A DNA stretch of 64,000 nt, from NCBI GenBank assembly GCA_021442155.1, contig CM038223.1, forward strand, positions 30,726,983 to 30,790,982, read 5' to 3'. The notes beneath the pieces are model-generated. The model searched no databases. It saw only the letters and a program-made list of their open reading frames with translations, and had not been told where the DNA came from. How positions within the stretch are numbered: the stretch's first letter is position 1; each line of letters opens with the position of its first letter. Shown here in pieces: positions 1 through 12,300 of this stretch. The position numbers and the translations under genes were made by a program. The DNA is from Cymbidium sinense (Eukaryota > Streptophyta > Magnoliopsida > Asparagales > Orchidaceae).

Positions 1-2640
1 GTCAAAGAATTTAGTTAATTATAAACTTATGGTTTGGTGAAATAATTAAAAACATAAAATTCAATTAAAACTTAAACTTAATAATTTGTTAAATTCATGG
101 TAAATCAATTAATAAAGTTGAATGCAAAGCTAATTAACCTTTGAACTTCATATTCTGATATGGAATCCATTCAATCTTTTGAATTCATTTAAATTAATAA
201 ACAACATAATTCTTCTTGGAAATGGAAATGAAATGACTAATTAAATTAATCAAATTAATCAAATAATCATAAACCCAAATAACTTGAAATTTCTTAGCTT
301 CAAATTGGAACCCAAACGTATGTTATTCAATAAGTTTCCTAGATTATGATTAGTAAAAAATATCCTATGTTAAATCGAGTTATGAAACCTTAACACTTTA
401 TGTTATATTAAGCTTAATTTGAATAAAAATATATAAAATAATGAACTTCTTAATTAACAGTGTCAAGACTCCAATCATGATAAAACACAAAACTAAATGA
501 AGAATGAAATCTCTAAATTACATGAATTCTAAACCTTAAAACATTAATAAAGCAAAATATTTGAAAATGTATCAAACTAAATGAACATTAATTTTAATCA
601 TGATATATGGTTAAACCTTTGATTAAAGATGAAGGAAATACTTTAAACCTTAACCAAAGGTTTTAACTTTAAGATCATTAACATAAAATTCTAACTTCAA
701 AACAAAAATAGGTGAAACATAAATCAAATTCAACTTAAAATGAACTAATCAAATGAATTTAAAAGAGGTTAAATAGGATACTTAAGATCTTAATTAGACC
801 CTTATAATGAATCTTCATTTTAGGATGAAAATCTCATTTTACTAGAACTTAGGATGTTGAATAGAATGGGTTCTACCCAAAATGGAATTGATTTTATTCT
901 TCATTCTTGAGAACTTAAATTCCACTTCAACATGAAAGGAAATTAAAAATAGAAATGAAATCAAGAATCAATTAAATTACTTAAATTAAAACTACCCATG
1001 GAAAATTAAACTAATTTTAAGAATAAAATAAATTAAAAGAATAAAAATAATTTTTTTTCATAATTAACAAAAATATGTATATAATTTGGACACTCGAGGT
1101 CGTGAGGCTACTAGTTCGAAAGAAGTTTTGATACCTTGAACCCCTGGTTTAACAATGACATGTACCTATGAAGCAAAATTATGAAAAGTGAAAAATCTCA
1201 AAATCAAATTAAATTAAATTTTTGAAACCCAAATAGAAACTTGAACTTAAAATGTCTAGTAAAATCATACCATAGAAGCCTATTTTTCTTCACAAACTAG
1301 ATCATTAGGTCACCGACTCTAGACTTAAGTTAGGTTGATCTTCTGTGATATTCTATGTCATTATGTGAACTATTTTTTCATATTTTATGGTGTACTATTT
1401 TAGAGTGGATGGTTAAGATTGTTTGCCCACTAGTCTAGATGCTAAGACATTCTTCTTAGGGTAACACTATTTTCTACAGAGGGGTCGTGCTAAAAAGGTC
1501 TTCTGTAATAAAATTAAATAAATATTATTTTCTTGTAAGTATTCTTAAGTCCTTAAGCATAGCCCAATAGGACAGTTAGGCTTGGAAAGCATCTAATGCT
1601 AAGCCCGTAAGTTTGCATATAGAATTACTAAAATGTTATTTGTATTTCTTAATATTTATTTTACATGGTTTAGAAATTTTATTTTTAGAATTTTAAAAGT
1701 AATTTGAGCTTAGAATTAGGTTGGGATCTATGAGGTCTAGGAATAGTAGGAGCTGACCCTACTAGCTGGTGGTCTCCTATGAAGCCCATGGAGGTCTTAG
1801 AGAAGGAGATAACCTAGAGAAAGACCCATAGATATAGACTTTTAGTTCTAGTCTGGGTTGTATAAGGGCAGAGCTCAGCTGCTCTTTTTTCTTTTTCTAT
1901 TAGCATGTGCAGTAATACCTAACCTCACTGATCTATTCTTTTAAATTAAATTTAGCATGATTTATTTTGGGTGGATAATAGAATCAACTAACTTTTATAG
2001 GTTTTTTTTCTATTTTTTGTGATTAAATGTTTGGACATTAAGCTCCTAGAAAAACTAAATTTTCTACCCAACTTAAATTTAAACAACTTAATCAAAAATA
2101 AAAAAAATTCATAACTTCATACATAAATTAAAGCCTTAGGAATAACTTAAAAGTAACTCGAAACAATTAGCTATTGCAAACCATGCTAGCATATTATTCC
2201 AACTTTATGAGTTGGGCACTTTATCCATTGCACATAAGGGGCATCTGACCTTTGATGATGACCACTTTCTTGGGGAAGTGCCTTAAATGAATTGTGGGTC
2301 AAGACACAGAAAATGAAAAATACTGCATTAGTTAGGAGCACATCATACTTGGCATGATCCTAGAGACTAGGTGAGTTTAGGCTCATAAATTCTTTCATAA
2401 AATGTAACAAGCCTAACCATCTTGCATACATAAGACTGACATCATGGATTTAAAAATTTATTTAGATGGTGTTAGCTGGCAGCCCTTTCATGCGGGTTAT
2501 AAGTCCAGAAGAGTCAGAGATAGGTTCCTTTTCTCAAATGAGAAAAGAGCCAATAATTCCAAAATGTCAAACTAGGTCAAGCCTCTAATGTGTGTCAAAA
2601 GTAATTATAGACTTAGATTTTGAAGCATCCTTCTAGGAAT
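1..2640 (+). mobile_element. Gypsy LTR, middle to 3' part (5' LTR of element A)
   Basis: Positions 1-700 match 25,390-26,455 of the downstream LTR. Positions 1,080-2,640 match the reverse complement of 46,300-47,860 and, more loosely, 36,430-38,600. Relative to the 3' copy, about 410 bases corresponding to 25,865-26,280 are absent here. No gene is present. The segment is broken at 2,640 by a copia-type LTR and resumes at 6,488. Confidence 0.8.
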
Positions 2641-4655
2641 TGTTGACAACACACCTTGTGTATCTTATCGTTTGATTTAATGATAACAAATCTTATATAA
2701 TAAGAAGTAATTATTTTTTATAGGATAAATTATCCACATTAATTCTTATGAATGTCATTTTTATTTAGATTTATATTAATGACAAATATAAAATCTTGAG
2801 GCTACTAATTGGTTTAATTCAAGGGTGTAGGAAAATTATTCAACTCCAGGTTCTTCAGTCAATTCAGAATACTAAAGTTATTAGACATGAACTAGGTGAA
2901 AATTTTTCTATGAATAACTATATTAAGTCAAATGAAAGGCCCAATAAAATGAAATAAATAATTCATTCTTTTCTAAATAATTTATTTAGAATTATTCATA
3001 ATTTGTACATCTCATATTTTCATTTATTTTTTAAAATTATCCATTTTGGAGAATGTGAACTAAATGCATAAACTTTGTTACTTTTTGTGTGCTTCCATAC
3101 AAGTTAAATTAAGTTCACATTTCATTAAATAATTTTCATGCTTAATCATGTTCATTATCCATTTGTTTAATGCATAAAATTAAATTATCCAAAATTATTC
3201 TATGCATTATTTTTCTCTCTCCTATCATCATAGTTTTCTCTCTCCTATCCTACCTATCCTACTAAATCATTTTGGCCGAATTTTTTCATGATTATTTGTA
3301 AAATAAATCATGTGAGAGCTATTCAAATTATTTCCATAATTATTCCATCTTTTTCTAAATTAAAAAAATTCATTTATTTGAATATTTAGTTTAAATTATT
3401 TTAAATTCAAATTAAATATTCTCTTACTTAATTGTGCAAATTTAAACCTAACTCTTCATGGAATGATGGTGGCTGACCACATGGTGTTTTTATTAAGCTA
3501 ATTTAAATTAATCTGAATATATTTGAGTTAATTTAAATTTAATTAAAAAGAGCCAAAGATTTTCCCTCTTTCCCTTTATAAATATTTAATTTTGGAAATT
3601 ATTCCTGGCCAACCATATGATGAACTTAATTAAAATTAATCACATGATGAATATTAATTTGAAATCTCCTAATATCTGATTCATCATAATTTAATTTTAA
3701 TTGAGTGCATTAAAATATATTTAATCCATATTTGGAAACAAGCTTGGTCAAATTCTTTAATATCCCTTGGATTTAATTTAATAAAGCTTGTATATTATCT
3801 CTTTTCTTTTTTTCATTCAATCAAGATCAATTGTTTGAATATTCTATGATATTATATTTATTTCTAATTGAATCCCATCATAGAAACCTTCTTTCGCTGA
3901 CCCTATATCATGCTTGATTTAGTTAATCAAAATTTGAATTATTCCCTTTTTAACTTGGCTAATTAATGGTGTCATGACTTATTTTCTAATAATTCAAGTC
4001 CTCTTCTCTTCTTTCTCTCTTGGTTGACCCCCATGCTAATTAAATTCCTAATTAATTTTGAGATCTTGTCATGAGATAAATTAAATTAAATTGAACTTCT
4101 TTCGATTTAAATTTCCCCTCTTTATACCCTAGGCCAATCCTTCATCTTGCAAAATTAATTAATTTAATTTATTCAAATTGAATCACATACCATATGAATT
4201 TTCCCTCTTCATTTCCTTGGCCAAAATTCTTATCATGCATTTTTAATTTCAAATTGGTTGATTTAAATCAAACCAACCTTCCAAATTAAAATTCCCTCCT
4301 ATTTTCCCTTGGCTGATTATTCCCTCATCCAATTTATTAATATTTTAATTGACTTGTGTTTAAATAATTTCGAATGAGTTTTCCTCTTATTTTTTTCTTA
4401 TTGGCCAACCCTCTAGACCTTTTGTCTTATATATAATGTTTTTAGGAGTAGGTTAATTCTTCTTGGACTTTTCTCTCTTGGCTTAATTCTTGCAAAATAT
4501 TTTGAGATACTTTCTTAGTGAATCAAGTGCAAATCTCAACATCATTCTTCAATTTTCCAAGTTGCAAGTGATTTCCTTGAATATTACACAAAAGAGGTTG
4601 GAGGATTAGTAGAAATCCATCTTGGTTGAGAGCTATTCAAGGGACTTTTAATTTT

Positions 4656-5098
4656 ATTTTTGTTGTTATTCTTATGTGAGACCTTGATCTCTTTCTTGGC
4701 TTAAGATTACTTAGTATTTGGTCAATTTGTTTTATGTTTAACTCATCTATTCATACTTTTTTCAAGTTTGTCGAAAGTTTTTTTATGTTTGGCTAAAGTT
4801 TTGTGTTTGCAAAATTCTTCTTTTCTCTTTGCTCTTACATATGCTTAAGTGAGACTTATGTTATGTTAATTGGTTCTTTTTTGTTGTTATTCTTGTGTGA
4901 GACCTTGATCTCTTTCTTGGCTTAAGATTCCTTAGTATTTGGTCAAATTATTTTTTCTTAACTCATCTATTCATACATCTTTTCAAGTTGGCCAAAATCT
5001 TTGCTTATGTTAGGTTAAAATCTTGTGTTTGAAAAATTGTTCTTTTCTCTTTACTCTTACATATGCTTAAGTGAGACTTATGTTATGTTAATTGGTTC
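4656..5098 (+). repeat. Tandem duplication, about 221 bp, two copies
   Basis: Copy 1 (4,656-4,876) and copy 2 (4,877-5,098) share long identical blocks, for example 'gagaccttgatctctttctt' and 'cttacatatgcttaagtgag'. They differ at scattered substitutions. The duplication lies inside the copia-like solo LTR and probably predates or accompanied its decay. Confidence 0.85.
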
Positions 5099-5369
5099 AT
5101 AAGAATACTTCTAAGTTGCAAGTTTCCTTTTCTCTAAAATTGTTTCATACTTTGTATAAGTAATACTTCTTTTTGAAAAGATTTCAATTGAGTTCATGTG
5201 CTATATGATTTCATTTTTCATTTTATCTTTTGGAAAACTCAAAATCTCTTTTGTAATAATTAATTTATTTAGTTTTCAAATCTTTATTGTGCTACATTTC
5301 AAATCATCAATTAAATGAATTTAATTTTAAGTTATTATATTTACATCAAATAGTTTAAATATTTATTTG

Positions 5370-5373
<4 letters not shown>

Positions 5374-5458
<85 letters not shown>
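5374..5458. repeat. (AT)n microsatellite
   Basis: An uninterrupted AT dinucleotide run of about 85 bases lies inside the copia-like solo LTR. It is self-complementary and likely variable in length. Confidence 0.98.
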
Positions 5459-5462
<4 letters not shown>

Positions 5463-5530
5463 TTAATCATTGCTTTCAAATTTAAATATCAAATAAAGTA
5501 AGATATCTTTCTTACCCTTGATTTCACTTG

Positions 5531-6372
5531 CCTTAATATTATTGTAGTGGGTTGTGAGAGCAAAATACTTTTAAATTGAGAGTTAGATACTTTCTTATTT
5601 CTTTATTGGGTTGTACTTGCCCATTAACAAAAGTATGGTGTTGGGTTGTACTTTCCCATTAAAAAAGTATGTTGTTGGGTTCTACTGTTAAAAAAAGTAT
5701 GGTGTTGGGTTATACTTCATGAAGAATAGCACAAGAAATTTTTGTAATCTCAATTTTGATTTAGTGAATTCAAGCCTAGGTGGAAAGATGTGGATGTAGG
5801 TTGGTTTTGTGGTTTGACCAACAATGTAAAATCTCTATATTCTCATTCTTTATTTTTTTTTCTGAACTTTCTTTTGTATAATGTTGTTTATTGTTGTTAT
5901 ATTTCATTAAAGCATAATCATTAAAGGTTTAAGTCTACTACAAAGCCTTAATATTATTGTAGTGGGTTGTGAGAGCAAAATACTTTTAAATTGAGAGTTA
6001 GATACTTTCTTATTTCTTTATTGGGTTGTACTTGCCCATTAACAAAAGTATGGTGTTGGGTTGTACTTTCCCATTAAAAAAAGTATGTTGTTGGGTTCTA
6101 CTTGCTGTTAAAAAAGTATGGTGTTGGGTTATACTTGCTCATGAAGAATAGCACAAGAAATTTTTTGTAATCTCAATTTTGATTTAGTGAATTCAAAGCC
6201 TAGGTGGAAAGATGTGGATGTAGGTTGGTTTTTGTGGTTTGACCCAACAATGTAAAAATCTCTATATTCTCATTCTTTATTTTTTTTTCTGAACTTTCTT
6301 TTGTATAATGTTGTTTATTGTTGTTATATTTCATTAAAGCATAATCATTAAAGGTTTAAGTCTACTACAAAG
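5531..6372 (+). repeat. Near-identical direct duplication, about 415-427 bp
   Basis: Copy 1 (5,531-5,945) and copy 2 (5,946-6,372) are almost the same from 'ccttaatattattgtagtgg' to 'aagtctactacaaag'. The differences are nearly all one-base length changes in homopolymers plus two short gaps in copy 1. Substitutions are close to absent, unlike other duplications in the window. This could be a very recent tandem duplication or a false duplication from assembling error-prone reads. Confidence 0.9.
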
Positions 6373-6428
6373 CATTCAAATTAAGTTTTTAGAAATTATT
6401 TTAAAACTGATTCACCCCTCCACCCACT

Positions 6429-6457
6429 CCCCCCCCCCCCCCCTCGCCAACCCCCCC
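6429..6457 (+). repeat. Poly-C tract near copia LTR 3' end
   Basis: Fifteen consecutive C (6,429-6,443) are followed by a second C7 run (6,451-6,457). C-rich stretches of this kind sit just inside the 3' end of SIRE-like LTRs. Confidence 0.9.
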
Positions 6458-6487
6458 TCTCATCTTGGGTGTTATAGTTGAATAACA

Positions 6488-7090
6488 AAGAGTTAGTCTT
6501 CAATCATAGGCATTTTTATAGTATTGTGTTGTTAGAACATAAGCCCTAGATTTCTAATAAAATGTCAATTCAAATCTCAATAAATTCAATCCAAATATAT
6601 AAAACCCAAATGTATGATAGTTGGAATGCATATTAGGCATCACAGTATTTATATACATTTCCTGATTTATCCTAATTAGCCTAAAAAAAGAACACTTGCC
6701 CCTTTGAAGTGTTCCCTTTAGAAATTCTAATTTAACTATCCTTTGGAACCAACTTTGAAATCTATAGAAATAAGAGCCTATTTCTTTAATTGAGAGTATT
6801 CTTAGGAAGAGATTCCCATTTCTAAGATATAATTAACTATAAGGGTTTGCCCTTATAGGGAACTACGATCCCAATATAAATAAACCTTGCCCTACTTTTC
6901 CATGTAATTCAAGGGAAGAATCTTTGGATATTAAAATGACCCATTAGCCTTAGTAGTCCTTATTTAAGTGATCAGATCCATTATAGGATTACATGATTAT
7001 CTTCTAAGATAATATGTTGATTCCTTTAATGATGAATTTGATTACCTAAATAAAAAATTAAAATCAAATGAAATAATTATATAATTCTAC
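6488..7090 (+). mobile_element. Gypsy LTR, 3' terminal part (5' LTR of element A)
   Basis: This continues the LTR interrupted at 2,640. It matches 38,640-39,070 (+) and the reverse complements of 45,640-46,200 and 62,230-62,770, including the stem-loop at 6,838. Compared with element B, about 150 bases holding the LTR terminus and primer-binding site seem lost around 7,060-7,110, so the exact LTR end cannot be placed. Confidence 0.75.
6838..6857 (+). other. Conserved stem-loop in gypsy LTR
   Basis: TATAAGGG, loop TTTG, then CCCTTATA: a perfect 8-bp stem. Counterparts lie at 38,936, 45,884 and 62,456. Confidence 0.75.
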
Positions 7091-7300
7091 ATTTTTAAAG
7101 AAATAAAAAATGAAAATCTCTCTTTTTTAAAAAAAATTCCTAGTCATATTGAAATGGCTAAAATTTTCTAATATGTTAAAAGCTTTTCTTTTGACTAAAT
7201 TATATTAATTAAATGCTAGTTATAACTTATTTAATTTTTTTATTTACTGAAAATGGTTGGGCAACTTATTTTTATTGTCACATTTGGGATCAATTTTTTT

Positions 7301-7487
7301 GTTGATAGCAGATTAGTTGATGGCTCCATCATTAAATTCGGAGATGGATTTGAAAACTTTAACATCACAACTAATGGAGTTACTCTTACCCCTATCGATT
7401 AAGTGGTTATTTAGGTTAAACAACCCATTATGGAGTTCACTAGTGTACACTCTATTACTCCAGCCGTTGGTGGCTACTGAGGTTAGT
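7301..7487 (+). pseudogene. Leader ORF upstream of gag (element A), function unknown
   Basis: The frame opens around VDSRLVDGSIIKFGDGFENF, continues ITTNGVTLTP and ends near VHSITPAVGGY, with two in-frame stops. Element B carries a recognisable homologue at 45,080-45,223 on the minus strand (VDNSMLVDGSII, then NITTNRVTLAP). Similarity at the protein level between two diverged elements suggests it was once translated, perhaps as the N-terminus of a longer gag. No known domain was recognised. The preceding 7,091-7,300 is AT-rich untranslated leader with no clear primer-binding site. Confidence 0.5.
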
Positions 7488-7568
7488 AAGAGGGTCCAAG
7501 CCAGTCTAATCCCAAAAAGGATTAAATTGTATATTGTAGAGACATTTACTTGTTTCCTTCTTCCCTAG

Positions 7569-10085
7569 TACTTTTGAAGTAGGGTCCACTTTTAAGCCTC
7601 TTCAAATGATCGAAAGTCAAAAGAAGAATAGAGGAAGGAGACTCAGGAAGTAGGCCTTAAAGAAAAGAAAGCAAAAAGAGATGGTTGAAATATTGTTGGC
7701 TAGGGCAAGAGATGGATATACTTTTCTTGATACTTTCCCTCTCTTGGGGGTGGTAGATTCAACCCTCTTTCTATAGCCTAGGGAGAGAAGGATGTGTCTC
7801 GAATTACGAGTTCTCCACCTCACCCTTTTATTTTAAAAAAAACTTTAGAATGATGAATAAGGATACACATGGTGGGTTTTACCAGATTATTTATAGGACT
7901 CCTAAGTCCTCCTCTTACACAAAGGGAGCTACTTAGGGTCATGAAGGATCAAATGTAGAAGTCTTGAGAGAGAGAGAGAGATTCTAAGGTGACATGCCAC
8001 TTCTCAAAAAAAAGGGAAGGGAAAGGTGGTCTTCCCTACTAGAAGAAAATCCTATTAACCCATACTAGACCGACATTACTACTCATGATGGTAATTGACT
8101 TGGCATAAGGAACAACTTGTTAGCTTAGGGAAAGATAGTTTTTCTTAGAAAACAAAATAAAAAAGTTTATGTCAGAAAAATTCCATTGGCCCCTGAGCCA
8201 TTCCTTCCAACACCGCCACCTGAGAGAGTACTCAATTCTAGGATTATTGAGGAAAGGCCATCATCATCTGTGTTTGGGCCTCAAACTGAAAAGCCATCCT
8301 CATCTCATGTTTCTAGTAGAGAGATAGAGCCACTTCTTTTATCTCCTTACAATAGAGATGCTACTAACAAGGGACACCTTGGTATGGGTGTCAGTCTTAC
8401 TTTAGAGGAAGTTCCCTCCATCCATGGGACTAATGAAAATGAAAAATATGAAATGAGACCCATATATGTGGAGAAAGAATTAGAAGCTTTCCTTGATAAC
8501 AATGGTGTTCTACTCCATTTTAAAAAAGAATAAGTAGAGACTATTGTTAGAGAGGATGAAGAAAATAATAACATAAATAAGGTCTAAGATCACTTTGACT
8601 TACACCAAGATGATTTGCAAGATGATGACCCAAAGATACTCATAGTATATATTTACATGGTTAACACAAGGTCATCGAAAAAAGAACAAGAGGAAACACA
8701 TGATAATCCTGTATCTGATCCCACATAATAGTTGATCCTTCAGTTACAGAAGAAGTGTGACCAAATTTTAATGATGGAGAGAAGATGGAGGAAATGATTG
8801 CCACCATGAAATCACTCCAAAGTATGATTCTTAGTTCTTCCCAGCCTCATTCCTTAAAATATCTAGAAGAATCCCATCCCACGGAAGAGAAGAGGTCTAG
8901 TTTGGAAGAACATCATTAAGAACAACAAAAAATAATGGATGATGTAACTCCTAAAATTGACCTAAAGTCTCTTATGGAGTAGCAAGTAAAGGAAGCATTA
9001 GCACAACCCATGACACGACGTTACTACGAAAGGGTAGACCTTAATGTGAAGAATATGACTCTGTACCCTATCCCAAAGAATTTGTATTGCCTTCCTTTAA
9101 AGTTTTTGATGGGACTAGTAACCCCAAACAACATTTGGCTCATTTTTGAGAAAGTTATTGCAATGCCAGAGAAAGTGATGCTGTGTAGTTTAAGCAATTT
9201 TTTAGTAGCTTAATTAGGGTTACCTTTGATTTGTATGCTTAAATACCAAATGGTTCAGTACATACTTTTACTGAACTAGAAAATATGTTTGTAAAGCAAT
9301 TTATTAGCACTCAGCACAACATCACTATGGGTGATCTAGTTGTTCAAAAATAAAAGCCAGGTGAATCCTTAGTTGATTACATATTGACATGGTGATTCTC
9401 AACTTAAAGTGCGAGCTACAATTACAAGAGCAACACACTATAGAAATACTTCTAAAAAATATTCAAGGTCTAATGGCCTTTCTATTAAAGGGCTTTACTA
9501 TTAAGACTTTCAAAAAGTTATTAAATAAGGCCTTTAGCTTGCGAGAAGAAGCCTCTAAGATGTCATTCATGAAAGAGAACTCTTCTATAGAACCATCAAA
9601 ACTTAAGAAGCTACTAGTAAAGAAGGCATGCAATGTCTCTATAGTAGACAAGGGAAAGGCCCCCATCCAAGTGTAGAGCCTTCATCTTTTATCACAACAA
9701 CAAGAGATCGCCTCTAAGAGGCTCAGCCCTTTAATGAGAGAGAATGAGCCAGACTTATTCTTTCAAGAGAGAGGCTGTGAGAAAAGTTTTAAAAAACTTA
9801 AAAAAGAAGGAAAATTTTAAACTACCTAATCCAAAAAGACTAAAGGAAGTCAACAAAGTGAATGACCCAAACTAATGTCCATATCATCAAATCTGTGTCA
9901 CAGTATTGAACATTATTTCACTTTCAAGGTCTAGCTTGAAAGAAACTTTAAGAGAGAGTTAGTGATAATCCCTAAAGAGTACATTATGGACCCTAGACAA
10001 GGGTCCATTAAGGTAATTACAAGTGATTCTTCTACTTGTTTTAGTTCTTCTCCTTCAAATAAATGGGATATAGCCTAATCCCATT
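7569..10085 (+). pseudogene. gag: gag remnant (element A)
   Basis: A retrotransposon capsid/nucleocapsid precursor with several frameshifts. About 7,880-7,930 matches the 'SSYTKEELLWAMKDQ' region of element B. At 8,165-8,530 a proline- and serine-rich stretch follows KVYVRKIPLAPE. About 9,030-9,230 aligns with the capsid core (NLYCLPLKFLMG, then the counterpart of B's VTFDWY). At 9,380-9,560 is a late capsid segment with SLREEASKMSF. At 9,876 CPYHQI, followed after a frameshift by HSIEHYFTFK, resembles the CX2H...H zinc-knuckle-like motif of Tat gags. Positions 7,569-7,860 hold only lysine/arginine-rich decayed frames. The start codon cannot be fixed. It is not functional. Confidence 0.7.
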
Positions 10086-10109
10086 ACTCTAAAAAATATT
10101 TGATGAAAA

Positions 10110-10960
10110 AATTTAAAAATTCAATGCAAGATCAAATAAGGACCTAGAAGAAAATCATTTAGATTGATCTGCTTAAGTTAGTACATTCAGTTCCACCTCA
10201 ACCCTATTCAACATCATCAGATGTTTAGATGATTAAAGAGAGTGATAAGAGAGGGACATCTACTGTATCTGATAGAGTTTTATATGATAAGGATGGAAAG
10301 GCTAGACTTTACATTCCTTTATCCTTATGTACACACTTTAAAGATATTGATAAAAAGTCTACCTCTAAAGGAATTTCTTATATTCTTATTATTTCTAGTG
10401 AATGTGTTGAAAATAAAGAAAAACAAAAAGATGAAAAAAGGAAATTCTCATGTTGATATATTTTGTGAATCAGGGTTAGACATTGATAGTCCTATGGATG
10501 ATCTGTAAGGTAACCCTATTAGCATAAAAATAGAGCTATCAGATTCTGACTAATGGAAAAGGATATTGTTGAAGAGGGACATGTTTATACCACCCATGGA
10601 GATATTATTGAGGTTAATCTCCATAGTGGAAATATTTTACCACCTTATCACCTCCTCCAAATGATAAAGAAAATAAATTACTGATAAAAATTTAGAAACT
10701 TTGCAACAAGATCCAGTAGTCGAGCTGATTGTTCCTAGAGTCGACTACAACATTTTATCACATCTTAAGAAACTTCATGCTAAGTTAAGTATATATGATG
10801 CCTTTGTTCTATCGAAAGAAATAAGGGAATCATTAGTACAAGCATTACTGATCCAGAGATATTAAGCTAGCATCAACTTTCTCAGATGAGGCTTGTTACT
10901 TTAAAGAGATCCCTTGAGACACCTTTTCTGATAAGGGTCTACTTTGGCGACCACAGACAA
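10110..10960 (+). pseudogene. gag-protease linker (element A)
   Basis: The central block DRVLYDKDGKARLYIPLSL (about 10,262-10,320), followed by KSTSKGISYI, is shared almost unchanged with element B at 42,100-42,260 on the minus strand. Downstream, VDYNILSHLKKLHAKLSIYD (10,742-10,800), then LREALV-like KEIRESLVQALL, matches the segment that precedes protease in Tat polyproteins. No catalytic function is evident. The frame is broken several times. Confidence 0.55.
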
Positions 10961-10964
10961 AAAT

Positions 10965-11345
10965 TAACCCCTTTATATTTTTGTCAAGGTGGAAAACATC
11001 ATGTTGTCAAGAATTCTGGTTGATCCTAGCGCTTCAGTCAACATTATGAACTCCATAACATTATCTTTCCTGAAGATTGACATTAGAAGACTAAATTTAG
11101 ATAAAATATTATTAAGGGGTTTTGATGAAACTAAGGAGAAAGCTTTAGGTCCAATCACTCTATTATAAGAAATAGAAGGATTGAAAATTGAAGAAAAATT
11201 TCACATTATCGACTTTGAAACATCCTATAATGCCCTTTTAGACAAACCTTGGATACATCAATATATAATGATTCCTTCCTCACTCCACTAGTGTATTACA
11301 TACCCCAAGGATGGAGTATAATATACAATAAAAGGTGACATACAA
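10965..11345 (+). pseudogene. Aspartic protease remnant (element A)
   Basis: A retropepsin-type protease that would process the gag-pol polyprotein. The reading is clean from PLYIFVKVENIM through SRILVDPSASVNIMNS. The DTG/DSG active-site triad position reads D-P-S, so the glycine is lost. LLRGFDETKE, FHIIDFETSYNALLDKPWIH and GDIQPFSI follow in the usual family order. In-frame stops lie at about 11,167 and between the last blocks. Element B has the same site as DSSAS at 41,420-41,479. Confidence 0.75.
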
Positions 11346-11519
11346 CCATTCTCTATCCATGAAATTAAACTTTAGGAAGATGCTCTCTATTATATGCCTA
11401 AAATGCAAGTATCTGATCATGAAATTTAGTATTATTAAGGCATCAAAGAAAACAAAAAAAATTTCATATCAAATGAAAATGAAGAAAGAAAAGAGAAGGA
11501 GGAAAAAGAAAAGAACCTC

Positions 11520-12300
11520 CAATAATACAAATTAAATTGGAATCCAATTTTGATGAAGATTCCAATCAAAAGGATGCCTTAATAAAATTTGAAATTTCAT
11601 TAGAATCAAATAGTGATGAAGAACAAATCTAGGCATTAAAGGATGAATCTAAACTATCTACTTATGAAAGATCAAAGAAATATATGGACACTTTGACACT
11701 AACTCCTCTTTCTAAAAATAAAATTTCACAGTTAGAAGTCAAAGTAGCCCCTAATCTTTTAAGAGAAATGGTAAGATTATTTAAGTTTTATTCTATACCT
11801 AGACCTTCAAGCTTTGAAGTAGATGTAAAGCTTAAAAATCCATCATGAAATGAAATAATAGGACTTTCATTTGATTGGTATCCTGATTGTGATAGAAATT
11901 TTATAAAACATGGTTTGATATCAAATACTTGACCCAAAGTTATAGCTCAATGCATGGAAAAGTTATGGTGTACTAAAAATTATAATTTTAAATCCAAAAC
12001 TAGCATTGGGTTTGGTACCATTAAACCTTAAGATAATGTGTAACATTATTTAATGATAAGTAATCATATGAAATCCAATCAACCTTTTGGGATTCCTTCT
12101 AACTTTTTTGCAGAATTCCATTTTAAAACATTAAATGATAGTAGTCTGGTTGATTGCTTAATTCAGAATGCACCTAGTAAATTTGAAGAAAAAATAAAAT
12201 GCACCATTGATGAATTAAAGGTGATCAACCTAGGAACTGATGAAGACCCAAGACCACTTTTTATTAGTTCATTATTCAGTCCAAAAATTTTGAAGAGTTG
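11520..12300 (+). pseudogene. Protease-RT linker (element A)
   Basis: This acidic segment is unusually well kept: SNSDEEQI, LSTYERS, LEVKVAPNLLREM and GLSFDWYPDCDRNFIK, then a frame from 12,053 with TIDELKVINLGTDEDPRPLF. The element B counterpart at 40,644-40,979 is open for 111 codons. Tat pols have a low-conservation connector here ending in the 'INLGTEEEPR' motif before RT. I assign no enzymatic role. Confidence 0.6.

Larger units (their letters stand above)
2641..6487 (+). mobile_element. Solo LTR, Ty1/copia (SIRE-like)
   Basis: The segment starts TGTTGACA and ends AATAACA, giving matching TGTT/AACA ends. Near the start is a 'TTTAATGATAACAAA'-type motif, and near the end a C-rich 'CACCC...CCCC...TCTC' stretch. 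Both are features I associate with SIRE/Maximus copia LTRs. Flanking gypsy LTR sequence continues across the insertion when compared with 46,200-46,320 and 62,770-62,830. The five-base flanks, GGAAT on the left and AGAGT on the right, fit a decayed target-site duplication. No primer-binding site or coding domain follows, so it is a solo LTR. At 3.85 kb it is long, partly because of internal duplications. The superfamily call rests on motifs only. Confidence 0.6.

Noticed and set aside
1080..1160. Conserved block in LTRs (also 36,430 and 47,780-47,860) with 'ggttcgaa'-like words, considered as a tRNA gene
   Set aside because: No cloverleaf arms or anticodon loop can be drawn consistently; it is simply a conserved LTR block.
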